Part shown: positions 11,318 through 21,661 of the stretch, in pieces | How positions within the stretch are numbered: the stretch's first letter is position 1 | How the letters are laid out: each line of letters begins with the position of its first letter | Assembly: GCA_025504975.1 (NCBI GenBank) | Contig: JANUWI010000002.1 | Span: 2,666,001 to 2,730,000, forward strand | Length of the DNA: 64,000 nt | Direction: 5' to 3' | Origin: Plenodomus lindquistii | Taxonomy: Eukaryota; Ascomycota; Dothideomycetes; Pleosporales; Leptosphaeriaceae | The notes under the pieces: model-generated | The model's database searches: none | What the model saw: only the letters and a program-made list of their open reading frames with translations | Told to the model about the DNA's origin: nothing | Translations under genes and position numbers: made by a program

Positions 11318-12116
11318 CTACCACTTAGCTTCCTTCCTTGCCAGGAACTGATTCAGCACAGCAACATTCTTCTCCAGTGCCGCAAGCCACTTATCAAGCG
11401 CAGGCTGCACCTTTGCATCGTCCTCTCCCAACTTTGCGTAAAAGTCCTTTTTGTATGGTGTAGCGCTCATGGCGGCGCTAAATAGCGGCTTCACGACGAA
11501 CGAGTGGTGAGGCTTCAATGTGTTGCCGTAGGCGGCGCGGAACGAGTCTGCGAGCTCCTTGTCGGCGTTGGTGAGGTTGTGGCGGAGGGCTTGGGCGGTG
11601 AAGTCGAGGCCGCTATGAAGTGTAGGTGGTTAGCAAAAGGATGGGAGAATAAGGGAAAGAACTGAAGGAGGGTATACCGGTTCAACCACACAAGACCCTC
11701 GGTGGCAGTGTGCTTCTTCTCCTTGAGCTCGTTGAGGACGAGATCTTGCAGGGTCTCTGAGAGCGCAGGAGCGGCGAGTTGGCGGTCACGAATTTTCTAC
11801 ACTGTCTTAGTTTCTCATGTCCATCTCAACTTGGACTCAGCCCAACGCACCTTGATGTTGCCAGACATGTCACTCTTAACAGGCTTAAAAGCCGCCGAGC
11901 CCAACACATCTACACCACTCAATTAGCCTCATCACACACCACACCGCGCACGCCCAATCAAAACCTACCAAACAGCGTCGTCAAGCTCTCCGCCGCCTCG
12001 AGAAACTCAGTCGTCGAGATGGCACTATCCTTTTCCGCATCAATCGGCACATCCTCGAAGCTCTTCTTGAGCGTGTCGAAGAAAGTTCCACCAGGGGGGT
12101 ATGCTGCAGTTGCCAT
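11318..12116 (-). CDS. Glycolipid transfer protein (HET-C2 type)
   Basis: Four exons (11969-12116, 11851-11909, 11678-11796, 11318-11612) with introns of 59, 54 and 65 nt give 206 residues, the normal length for a GLTP domain. GLTP proteins carry glycosphingolipids between membranes in the cytosol. The glycolipid head-group signature D-x3-N-x2-K is present as SDMSGNIKK (D63, N67, K70), followed by RDRQLAAPALSETLQDLV. The conserved Trp lies in TEGLVWLNRG and the conserved His in TLKPHHSFVVKPLFSAAM. The match to the Podospora HET-C incompatibility protein is strong across the whole length. The splice joins restore a continuous domain at every exon border, which supports the model. The gene is divergent from the dehydrogenase gene at 12583, with 466 bp between starts. 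Confidence 0.93.
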
Positions 12117-12582
12117 TGTGAAGTGTGTATGTGTGTGTGTGAAGTGGTGTATATGGGCAAAGTAGGTAGGAGAAAGAAGGAAGTAAGTAGTGAGTTGAAA
12201 GCAAGCTTGCCAGCCAACATACGAAAGGTGGTCTCCAAGCGGTGAGGTGTCGACGCGTATAGTGGGGCGCATGCAGCTAAGCTAGCTAGCGCGGGGGAGG
12301 CGCGACACACAGGGTCTGGAATGAAATGGAGGGGCAGATGCAGAACGACCGGGGGGAGGGGTTTGCTTGACTGACGCTATCGTCGCCAACCACTCACTGA
12401 ACTCTTTGGAGGAGGGGGCGCCGGAGATTCAAAGTCCGTGGTAGTTGGTACATGTCCGTAGTGTGATAGTCTAACAGCGGTTTATATAACATCTGATCCC
12501 ATCTCCTTGACTGCTCATGTGATATTCCATCTCGTTTGACTTGACTTGACTTGACTTCACAAGTTCTTCCAAGCTATCTATA
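12117..12582. promoter_or_regulatory. Shared intergenic region with a TTGAC pentamer array
   Basis: This 466-bp gap between two divergent starts holds four perfect TTGAC units (12536-12555) about 27 bp upstream of the dehydrogenase ATG. Whether they bind a regulator is unknown. Confidence 0.45.
12536..12555. repeat. TTGAC pentanucleotide array
   Basis: Four perfect tandem units followed by one imperfect unit (TTCAC), immediately 5' of the gene at 12583. Confidence 0.85.
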
Positions 12583-13686
12583 ATGCCCTCTCACGTCCAC
12601 GAAATCAGCCGCATCCACCGCATCGCCTGCATCCCCGGCGACGGCATCGGCGTCGACATCACAGACGCCGCCACCACCGTCCTTACAAAACTCGCCAAAG
12701 TAGCCGGGGGCTTCGAATTCGACTTTACAACCTTTGACTGGAGTTCGAAACACTACCTCGAACGCGGGTGGTACATGCCAGCCGACGGTCTCGAGCAGCT
12801 CAAGACCTACGATGCGATTTACTTTGGCGCAGTAGGCTGGCCCGATGTACCCGACCACATTTCGCTGTGGGGCTTGATCCTGCCGATTCGCAAGGCGCTG
12901 AATCAGTATGTTAATGTGCGGCCTACGCGGATTCTAGAGGGCACCAAGAGTCCGTTGGAGGGGTGTAAGAGGGAGGATTTGGACTGGATGATTATCCGGG
13001 AGAATAGCGAGGGTGAGTATTCTGGGCAGGGAGGGACGTCGCATGATGATAGTCCGCATACTGTTGCGACGGAGATTTCAATCTTTACGCGTGTCGGGAT
13101 TGAGCGTGTGATGCGGTATGCGTTTGAGACTGCGAGGTCGCGGCCCAGGAAGAAGCTTACTATGGTTACGAAGAGTAATGCGCAGCGCCATGGTATGGTG
13201 CTGTGGGATAAAATCTTCTATGAAGTTGCGAAGGAGTATGAAGACGTGGAGATTGATAAGATGCTCGTGGATGCTATGACGGTGCGCATGGTGCTGCAGC
13301 CCAAGAGTCTGGATACAATTGTTGCCACCAATCTACATGCGGATATCTTGACGGATCTGGCGGCGGCGCTGAGTGGGAGTATTGGGATTGCGCCGTCGAG
13401 TAATCTGGATCCGACGAGGAAGAATCCGTCAATGTTTGAGCCAATCCATGGTTCGGCGCCGGATATCGCAGGCAAAGGAATCGCTAATCCCGTGGGGGCG
13501 TTTTGGAGCGCGGCGGAGATGGTGAGGTGGGTTGGAGAGGAGAAGGCGGCGGATGGATTGATGAGGGCTGTTGAGGCTGTTACGGCGAGGGGGGTCAAGA
13601 CCAAGGATCTTGGTGGGAGTGAGGATACGAAGGGGGTTACTGAGGCTGTTTGTCAGGAACTGGAGAAGGTGTTTCAATCATCTTGA
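12583..13686 (+). CDS. Tartrate/D-malate-type beta-decarboxylating dehydrogenase
   Basis: A single-exon gene of 367 residues in the isocitrate/isopropylmalate dehydrogenase family. Visible signatures are the N-terminal IACIPGDGIG, the substrate loop IIRENSEGEYSG, the catalytic Lys/Asn region (TKSNAQRHG), the metal-binding ATNLHADILTDLAAALSG and the NAD-binding EPIHGSAPDIAGKGIANP. The PTR-less loop and the pattern FGAVGWPDVPDHISLWGLILPIRKALNQYVNVRP resemble tartrate dehydrogenase/decarboxylase and D-malate dehydrogenases more than IPMDH or IDH. No mitochondrial leader is visible, so a cytosolic enzyme is likely. The true substrate (tartrate, D-malate or a related 2-hydroxyacid) cannot be fixed from sequence. 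It runs tail to tail with the peptidase gene; only 107 bp separate the stops. Confidence 0.88.
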   Translation: MPSHVHEISRIHRIACIPGDGIGVDITDAATTVLTKLAKVAGGFEFDFTTFDWSSKHYLERGWYMPADGLEQLKTYDAIYFGAVGWPDVPDHISLWGLILPIRKALNQYVNVRPTRILEGTKSPLEGCKREDLDWMIIRENSEGEYSGQGGTSHDDSPHTVATEISIFTRVGIERVMRYAFETARSRPRKKLTMVTKSNAQRHGMVLWDKIFYEVAKEYEDVEIDKMLVDAMTVRMVLQPKSLDTIVATNLHADILTDLAAALSGSIGIAPSSNLDPTRKNPSMFEPIHGSAPDIAGKGIANPVGAFWSAAEMVRWVGEEKAADGLMRAVEAVTARGVKTKDLGGSEDTKGVTEAVCQELEKVFQSS

Positions 13687-13793
13687 TCGTATCGACGGGT
13701 AGGAGTGATACAAATGTACACATACCTGTAACAAGCTCATTCAAACGTCATCCCCAATCCTCCTCTATATCCATCTTTTTTCAATTCCCTCCC

Positions 13794-14606
13794 TCACTCC
13801 AAAAACTTCACCGGCACCTCCGCCCTCCCCTTCACAACCCTCGTCCTCTCCCTATCCACCCCTACCCTCGCATCCCCCACCTCCCCAAACGGCCACCACC
13901 CCCTCCAAACCCACCTCGCCCTCCCAATAACCAATCCCTTACTCACCGGCCCAAAATCATTACTATCAAGACTCTTCCTCCAATTATCCCCCTCAACCCA
14001 CAAATGTCCATACGGCACCACCACACCCCCCACCTCCTCCTTCGTACTCTCCACCGCATCCTCGTCTACATCACGCAACCCATCCGGCAACCCTTGAAGT
14101 CTATTCTTATAACTCCCCGGATCCAGCGCATACCCTCGTAATGGATACACCGTGTCCCCCGGTAATCCTACAATGCGCTTAATGCTGATTTCGCCCGGTC
14201 GATGCGGTTTCCAAAATGTTACCACGTCGCCTCTTTTTAGGCCGTCGCTGCTTTCTGAATCGGCCTCTACACCTCTTTTCCTCCTACGACGCTCCTCAAG
14301 CCCTGCTAACCATGCAACTATGATGACGCTGTCTTCCTCTCCTGTCTCGTGCGCATGTGGATTCAAAGTCGGCGCCATGGATACGCCCTTGACGTGCTGG
14401 TAGTCGAGGAAGTAGTCGCGGAGGAAGAGCGCACTGCAGAGGAAGAGGGCGCCGTGCGAGGCCCATTTTAGGTAGCGTGCGGACGTTGAAGAGGGATGCG
14501 AGGCGGATGGGCGTGGGGTGCGGGTGCGAGGGGGTCTTGTGGAATTGGTTGGGGCGGCTGCGCGGGGTGGTTTGGAGGGGAGGCGGACGGGCGGTTTCGG
14601 TGGCAT
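13794..14606 (-). CDS. Mitochondrial inner-membrane peptidase, Imp2 type (S26)
   Basis: A single exon encodes 270 residues. After a Pro/Ser/Thr-rich basic N-terminus there is one transmembrane segment (about residues 49-67, ASHGALFLCSALFLRDYFL). The catalytic Ser76 follows in VKGVSMAPTL, and Lys143 lies in ISIKRIVGLPGD; this Ser/Lys dyad defines the S26 signal peptidases. The VEGDNWRKSLDSNDFGPVS box is the last conserved element. Imp2 works with Imp1 in the inner membrane to remove sorting signals from intermembrane-space proteins. The protein is longer than yeast Imp2 because of a charged insert (about residues 100-122, with ERRRRKRG). I chose the ATG at 14606 over an upstream one at 14732 because the extra residues do not match the family. 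Confidence 0.88.
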   Translation of the reverse strand: MPPKPPVRLPSKPPRAAAPTNSTRPPRTRTPRPSASHPSSTSARYLKWASHGALFLCSALFLRDYFLDYQHVKGVSMAPTLNPHAHETGEEDSVIIVAWLAGLEERRRRKRGVEADSESSDGLKRGDVVTFWKPHRPGEISIKRIVGLPGDTVYPLRGYALDPGSYKNRLQGLPDGLRDVDEDAVESTKEEVGGVVVPYGHLWVEGDNWRKSLDSNDFGPVSKGLVIGRARWVWRGWWPFGEVGDARVGVDRERTRVVKGRAEVPVKFLE

Positions 14607-14921
14607 TGTTGTTTGGTGGGGAGTGAGGTGTGCGTGGGACTGGGATGACGCGAATTGTTGGATGCACGGTGTCACGTGGACTCTGTTGCGACGGACGCAC
14701 AGATTCCGGAGGTCCACGAGTTTGAACGACACCTTAGTCCTTCGTATTCTTCATAGGATAATGAGTATAGTAAATAGCCCTACGTCACTATACATTCAAG
14801 CCATGGAAAGAGGTAGGTATCATCAAGCTACATCGCGGCTATGGTACAATGACTGGGACGTGTCTGCAATATGCAATCTCCACCATCCCATGTCCAAAAC
14901 TCATAGGCTAATATGACATGT
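14607..14921. other. Short intergenic gap between tandem minus-strand genes
   Basis: It holds the promoter of the peptidase gene and the 3' UTR of the isocitrate dehydrogenase gene. No further element is evident. Confidence 0.4.
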
Positions 14922-16181
14922 CTACTTGAGAGCCTTGATAACGGCGTCCGCATACTCATAGGTCTTGGACTTGCCACCGAGATCACCGGTGATGGTCTGT
15001 TCAGTTATTAGCAATGTGCGACTTGAAAGCGTCGGACTTGATGCTTACCTTGCCCTCGGAGAGAACCTTGAAGATGGCCTGCTCAATGTTTGCTGCCTCC
15101 TGGTTCAAGCCCATGTGTCGCAACATCATGATGGAACTGAGAAGGAGCGCCGTGGGGTTGGCGAGCTGCTTGCCGGCGATATCGGGAGCGGAACCGTGGA
15201 CAGCCTCGAAGATGGAGCTCTTGTCACCAATGTTGCCAGAGGGGGTCAGACCAAGACCTCCAATGAGACCGGCGCACATGTCGGACAGAATGTCTCCGTA
15301 CAAGTTGGGCATGACAAGGACCTTGTCGTTGTATGGGACGGGGTCGGTGACCATCTTCAAACAGGTGTTGTCCAAAAGCTCAGCGTCAAACTCAATGTCG
15401 GGGAACTCCTTGGAGATCTCGCGGGCGGTGCTCAAGAAGAGACCGTCGGACATCTTCATGATGGTGGCCTTGTGAACAGCGCGGACCTTCTTCCTGCCAA
15501 TGTCGCGGGCATGCTGGAAGGCGTAGCGCAGGACGCGCTCGGAGGCCTCGCGAGTGATGAGCTTGATGCTCTGGACAACGCCGTCGACGACAATGTGCTC
15601 GATGCCAGAGTACTCGCCCTCGGTGTTTTCACGGATGAGGACCGTGTCGACATTGTCGTAGGGGGTCTTGTAGCCGGCGATGGATCTGCAGGGGCGCAAG
15701 TTGGCGAAGAGGTTGAAGGTGCGGCGGAGCGTCAAGTTGAGCGAGACATGGCCCTTGCCAATGGGCGTCGCAAGCGGGCCCTTGAGCGCAACCAGGTTCC
15801 TGTTGATGCTGCTGATGGCCTCGTCGGGGATGACCGTCTTGCCCTCTTCGTTGAGGCGGGGGGTCACGTCGACCGACTCCCACTTGATGGGGACGTTGGC
15901 GGCCGAGTAGATGTCCTTGACCGACTGCGCAATCTCAGGCCCGATGCCGTCGCCCTCGATGAGCGTGACGAGGTACTTGCCGTCGCTGCCCTTCTGGCCG
16001 TGGAACTTGGCCACTTCTGAGGCGTATGTGCGAGCGGTCACCTGCGCGAGCATTAGCGACTGCATGCTTGTGGCGGCCCGCAGTGAAGGCTGACCTGCGA
16101 GAGCGCGGGCGCCCATCTTGAGCGGTTGGCCTGGCGGAGGCATTGCCGCGCGGGCGCAGCGAAGGAGCGAGCAGCCAGCAT
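14922..16181 (-). CDS. idh2: NAD-isocitrate dehydrogenase, catalytic subunit (Idh2 type)
   Basis: Three exons (16095-16181, 15049-16041, 14922-14996) with introns of 53 and 52 nt give 384 residues. The enzyme makes 2-oxoglutarate from isocitrate in the mitochondrial TCA cycle as a hetero-octamer with Idh1. The N-terminus MLAARSFAAPARQCLRQA is a mitochondrial leader. The first intron (GTCAGC, branch GCTAATG, end GCGCAG) splits the leader and happens to stay open, which lengthens the apparent frame upstream; the ATG at 16181 with this join gives the better protein. Substrate and metal signatures are IRENTEGEYSGIEHI (from residue 165), NLYGDILSDMCAGLIGG and HGSAPDIAGK. The sequences RPCRSIAGYKTPYDN and SGIEHIV match the catalytic rather than the regulatory subunit. 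A small last exon encodes the C-terminus ending YADAVIKALK. Confidence 0.92.
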
Positions 16182-18252
16182 GATGACGGGTGAATGTGCG
16201 ATGCTGCTTCCCAATTGGAGCTGCACACAGAGTTGCAGCGGGACGTCGAGGGGCGGAGGGGGCTGGCGATGGGTGTGCAGGCCCAGCTGTCAAGCTCCAT
16301 ATGCAAAAAGCAACCGCGGGCGCCGCCAAGCCTCCACCATCCGCCTCCGTCATGGCTTCGAGGCACGGAGGGCCACAGTCTCCATAAACACAACCGACAT
16401 GTCTGTTCTTGCTCGCTTTGCTGTGCGGTACTGGAAAGAGGATTGCTATTCTTCTCTTGCCATAATCATGCAGATTACTCATGCTGGGCGTGGATGTTGT
16501 ACTACAATCGGCATATTGAGGCTCTTGTGCCAAGTCCTTCCAGTCCCTGTCCCTGTCACATGTCATGCGTGGGGTCAAGTTCTGCACGAGCACTGCACAC
16601 CACAACCAAGATACAAACGCACCAAGATCTAACATGATTTTTGCTTTACCACTCGTTGAGAATGCACGTATGATCTGATTACTTTTGTAGAATTTTCAGT
16701 CTGGTGTGTTCACCACAGGGCTTGTGATTCTGGTGACTGAATAAATACAAGATCCTTTGTAGTGGGATGCTTATCTTGGCATCTGGAGTGTGAGATTTGT
16801 CGAGGGAGGAGACTAGGGTGGCGATGTGGAAGAGTCGTAGGGTCAGGGTGGCTGGTAAGTGGATAAGGGGTGTTTTGAGAAGGTTATTGAGCGTGTAAAC
16901 TAGGATGAGGGCGTGTGAATCTTGGGTTGGGTTGGGCCATTTTGGTAGATGCTCATCTGAGATACGTGGAGGTGGGCTTTTGTTACTGACTATACGTACA
17001 CGCATGCATAGTGCTATTGCCAAACGAACAAGAGAAAATATCTGGCTCGATGAGCGAACATCGACAAAGACTCGATGTGGAGGGTGAAACATCTCAGGTG
17101 TGGACGTCGAAAAGTGATTCAAGGAGCAAAGCAGAAGGGATAAAAGTCCGAGGTAGAGAAATAAGGGAATGCAGAGTGACTACTTTGAGCATACGTGGGT
17201 AGCCAGCATAAAGTATGGGCAGAGCATACCAAAACGGAATCGTATAACGGTACTATCGCATGGTATTTGTTCTGCCTACGTATACATGGGTGAGTACAAG
17301 GTGCATGCAAGGTAGCAATCGTGGGGAAGATGGGTCGTAAAATGCGATGCACGAGCTCATTAGTCCTGCAATAGGTCCCAGGCTTTCCCGCTATTGGCCT
17401 TGTTTCGAGTTTCGTTCAAGACAATATGGGTGAACTTCGGTGATGGTCGTTGAATAGATTGACCGCGGCCGCACAAACATTGACGGCCTAACGCGGTACG
17501 ACTTAGCTTTGATCAACGACAGTGAGGCAGAGAGACAAAAGAACTCGGTGTTGAGTGTAATCATAATCCATGCAGCACAGGAGTTGGCGACGTCAACGGC
17601 GGCTCCTGAATAGGAGAATTGGCAAAGCGACTAGGCGGGAGGATGCATCAGTGGCGCCGGCGAATTATGGTTGGGGCCCGACTGAGCCGCGTCATTGGCC
17701 TGCACGCTCTGGCTGAACCCTGGCGTTGACAGAGCAGAGAGTGTGCAGGATGCGCCAGGCCGAACCATCTATCGTCAGAGCAATCCACACCACCCTCGCT
17801 CCTCCCATCTTCCGCTCGTTGTGGTTTCTGGGGAGAAGAGGCATCTTGGGTGATCATCCGAGGGAGCCGGCCAGACCACACTGGTGATCGCACACTGCTA
17901 TCCGAGAGGGCCCTGCGCAGGACCCGCCGACGCTCGCTACTTTGCAATTCCACTCGCTTTTCCTTGGCAGCTTGCGACGCCTTGCCCTCAAGCCCACAAG
18001 TGCGATCGGGGCAGCGTCTAGCACTTCAACAAATCCTCGCTTTTGCTCATGTCCATGCACCGTTGCAGCGCCGCTGTTGCACGCTCCACTTAGAATCCGA
18101 CTCAGTCGCCGTCACTCGCTACAGAATATTGGGGGCTCGCCCAACCACAGCGCCGAGATAACAGCAAAGGAAGCCGCTTCCGGACACCAGCCTTTACGCG
18201 GGAAGGCACGACCTACGAGAAAGAATTGAACCAGAAAAGCGCGACTTTATAG
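16182..18252. other. Intergenic stretch of about 2 kb
   Basis: Holds the divergent promoters of the isocitrate dehydrogenase gene and of the GPI inositol deacylase gene. Frames of up to 168 codons exist but are antisense or low-quality and show no domain. No tRNA was found. Confidence 0.4.
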
Positions 18253-21200
18253 ATGTGGAGACGGCCATCCGGCGATCAGAGCGCTGAAAGAGAGCAATCC
18301 ACCGCGTCCATTGCAATCGCCGCCTCAACCCTCGATTATGACGCGATAAGGCTGGAGAGAGCAGAAGAGCAGTCGCGAAGCAGCGTCGATCCACCAAGCA
18401 CGCGCTACACGAGCTTCTCCTCCACTGCGAAGCTTCACGTTGCACGCAGCGCCTCGGCCCCCATGTCGAGCGAAAAGGCCGCCCCTGCCATGGCTTCACC
18501 ACCGCGAGCACATGCAGAGCCCACCATGGCTGAGGCGCGCGAGGGCCGCCTACGTCTGCGAATGCGAAATCCGTGGGCATGCTCGCTATACACCCTCTTG
18601 ACGACGCTGGTCGGCTTCGCGGCGCTGTTGCTCATGGCGCAGGCCTTTCTCACGCGGCAATTGGACGTCAAAGGCTGTGAGATGGCCTACATGCGGCCAA
18701 ACTACAAGCGATACGACCAGTTCGACACCGAGCACACGCGATTCGCGACAAAGTACTCGCTGTACCTGTACAATGAGGGTGGCATAGACGAGGACTTCAA
18801 GGTAGGATCTGGCCTGTCACGGGGTCTCCCAAGCTGACAGCCTCCAGGTCAAAGGTGTGCCGGTACTCTTCATCCCTGGAAACGCCGGCAGCTACAAGCA
18901 AGTGCGCTCTCTTGCTTCCGAGGCAGCCTACCACTTCCACAACTCGGTCAAGCACGAGACAGACGCAAAGGGAGCTGTCAAGCGGCCGCTCGACTTCTTC
19001 TCGGCCGATTTCAACGAAGACATCACAGCATTTCATGGGCAGACATTGCTAGATCAAGCCGAATATCTCAACGATGCCATCACCTACATCTTATCGCTAT
19101 ATCACACCCCGGGCCAAGCCGCTCGCGATCCAGCTCTACCAGACCCGACCTCGGTCATCATAGTCGGGCACTCCATGGGAGGAATAGTCGCCCGTACTCT
19201 GCTCACCATGCCCAACTACCAAGCAAACTCAATCAACACCATCATCACCCTGGCTGCACCGCACGCACGACCTCCTGTCTCTTTTGATGGCGATATCGTT
19301 CGTACCTACAAAGGTGTCAACGAATACTGGCGTCATGCTTACTCGCAAAGGTGGGCCATCGACAACCCTCTGTGGCATGTCACCCTCATTTCCATTGCCG
19401 GTGGAGGACTTGACACCATTGTCTCCTCAGACTATGCCAGCATCGAGTCCTTGGTTCCCGAAACTCATGGATTTACAGTCTTCACGTCGTCTATGCCGAA
19501 TGTATGGACGGGCATGGATCACTTGGCCATTACCTGGTGCGACCAGAATCGCAAGAGTATCGTACGCGCGCTGTATGACGTTATTGACGTTTCACGCGCA
19601 ACGCAAACAGTTCCACGTGCGGAACGTATGCGTGGTTTCAAGAAGTGGTTCCTGACTGGATTGGAAGATGTTGCCGAAAAGAATCTCCCACAGACTGAAG
19701 CCAGGACCCTTATTAGGCTGGAAGAGAACAGTGCGGTTGTTGCGCAAGGCGAAAAGCTTGTGCTCCGTAACCTAGGGCGATCGAAGCAGAGACCGCGCCC
19801 CTACCTACTTCCTGTACCACCTCAGGATACCCAAGGAAGGAAGTTTACACTACTGTCGAATGAGAAACTGGACTTGCCTGGCGAACACGGTATGCTCGAG
19901 GTGCTGTTCTGCAGTGTCTTCCCTTCGCAGCCGGGACAATCGACTACCTTGTTTTCGATGAACATGGACTTCTCAGGTGACAGCACCGGTGCGACGAGGC
20001 TGGCTTGCAAGAATGTCGCGTCAGATGTCATCACGCTTCCTGCTTCCACACGCGAGTCAACGCAGCCGTTTGGTTCGAAACAATTGCCATTCTCGTACCT
20101 TCAGTATGCGCTGGAGGATCTTATGGAATACCAATTTGTCGCTGTCGTTGACAAGGCTGGTGAACGCAGCTCAGGCTGGGTCGTTGCGGAGTTCAGTACC
20201 GCTCAAGAGTCACGAGTCAAAATTGACATGGGCTTGAAGCGTCTTTTGACTACTGGCTTGACACTTCGTCTCCCGGAACGCCGCCCGTTGACAACCGACA
20301 TTCATGTGCCCGCTTTGAACTCTGGTCTTCTCGCCTATCATATGCACGTCACCAAGCAATCGTGTGACCGAGGAGAGCTGTTTGCACCGCTTGTACGACA
20401 GTACATTACAAACATCCACGAAAGCAAGTTTTTCGTCAACGTCAAGGATGTTGACATCAATCTTCACGGTGTCTCGCCTTATATGCCTCCTTCGCTGCAC
20501 ACGAAGGATCCAAGTAATGGTCTGTCTCTGCAGATCTGGTCTGACCCCACGTGCGATAGCACAGTAGAAGTCACCCTGAGAGTGGACATTCTGGGTAGTC
20601 TTGGGAAGCTGTGGATGCGTTATCGCATCGTATTTGCAGCATTTCCCCTACTCATTGTCGCACTGGTTCTCCGTCAGCAATTTCGAGCTTATGACGAGAC
20701 TGGTGTGTTCATGAGCTTTGCGCAAGGACTCAACGAGTGCATTGAAACATCGCTACCACTTGCTCTACTCGCACTCACATTCCTGTCCATATTCCTGGCT
20801 GGTGCGCGGCAGCAGTCAAAGACATGGCTTATTGGAGGTGCTTTCAATGCGACAGCCTTGCTGAATGAAAATCATCACGAGTTGCTGCTTGGTTCGGATG
20901 ACACGTTTTTTTGGTTCCTCGTTCCCCTCTTTGGATTGATGTGTACCGGGATCTGCGTCGCAATCAACTACATCGCCCTCCTGCTAGAGCTGATCTTTGC
21001 ATCAATCTACTCCTTCATCCGATCGTCAACGCTCCGAAAAGATGAGGCCAGTCGAACACCATCAGTCTTTGCAGTCACCTCGAATCGCCAGAGAATCCTC
21101 ACGACCTGTATTCTACTGTCACTCGTGTCGACTGTGATACCCTATCACTTCGCGTACGTGGTGCTTGTCTTTGTCCAGCTAGCAACGGCTGTTCGCGCCT

Positions 21201-21661
21201 TTCGTCTGGCCAAGGAGTCACGCCTTGACACCAACTACAACTTCTACAATTACGCACATTCCATCTTCATCCTCATGCTTTGGATCCTTCCAATCAACCT
21301 CCCTGTACTTGTCGTTTGGGTCCGGAATCTGGCTGTCCACTGGCTCACGCCGTTCTCGTCGCACCACAACATCTTGTCGATTATGCCGTTCATCCTGCTG
21401 GTTGAGACATTGAGCACGGGTCGAATGGTACCACGAGTGCAACCGAGCTTATCGATCCTCACCAATGTCTTTTTGTTCTCCATTGGGGCATATGCGGCTG
21501 TCTACGGCGTCACATATGCATATGTTCTGCATCACCTTGCAAACATTCTGTGCGCATGGCTCGTCGCAATACACTTCCACCCATCAAGCCAATCGCCAGC
21601 ACGAACAACCACACCCCTCGAGCCCAGCAACTCACCCGACGAGATGAAGAAGCGGCCATGA
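18253..21661 (+). CDS. bst1: GPI inositol-deacylase (Bst1/PGAP1 family)
   Basis: Two exons (18253-18801, 18848-21661) with a 46-nt intron (GTAGGA...CCTCCAG) give about 1120 residues. The enzyme removes the acyl chain from the inositol of GPI anchors in the ER, which lets GPI proteins leave for the Golgi. After a Ser-rich cytosolic N-terminus there is a membrane anchor (LYTLLTTLVGFAALLLMAQAF). The lipase domain has the strand VPVLFIPGNAGSYKQVRSLA and the nucleophile motif VGHSMGG with Ser292. The C-terminal third holds a series of hydrophobic segments (for example IVFAAFPLLIVALVL, SLPLALLALTFLSIFLA), as in other family members. Length and order of parts match fungal Bst1. The first ATG could also be one of several Met residues before the anchor (for example at residue 70), so the exact start is open. 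Confidence 0.93.

Noticed and set aside
14965..16020. 351-codon plus-strand frame
   Set aside because: Antisense shadow of the isocitrate dehydrogenase gene, caused by its codon bias.
16679..17122. 147-codon minus-strand frame between the isocitrate dehydrogenase and BST1 genes
   Set aside because: No domain, no signal peptide, no supporting introns; composition typical of chance frames.
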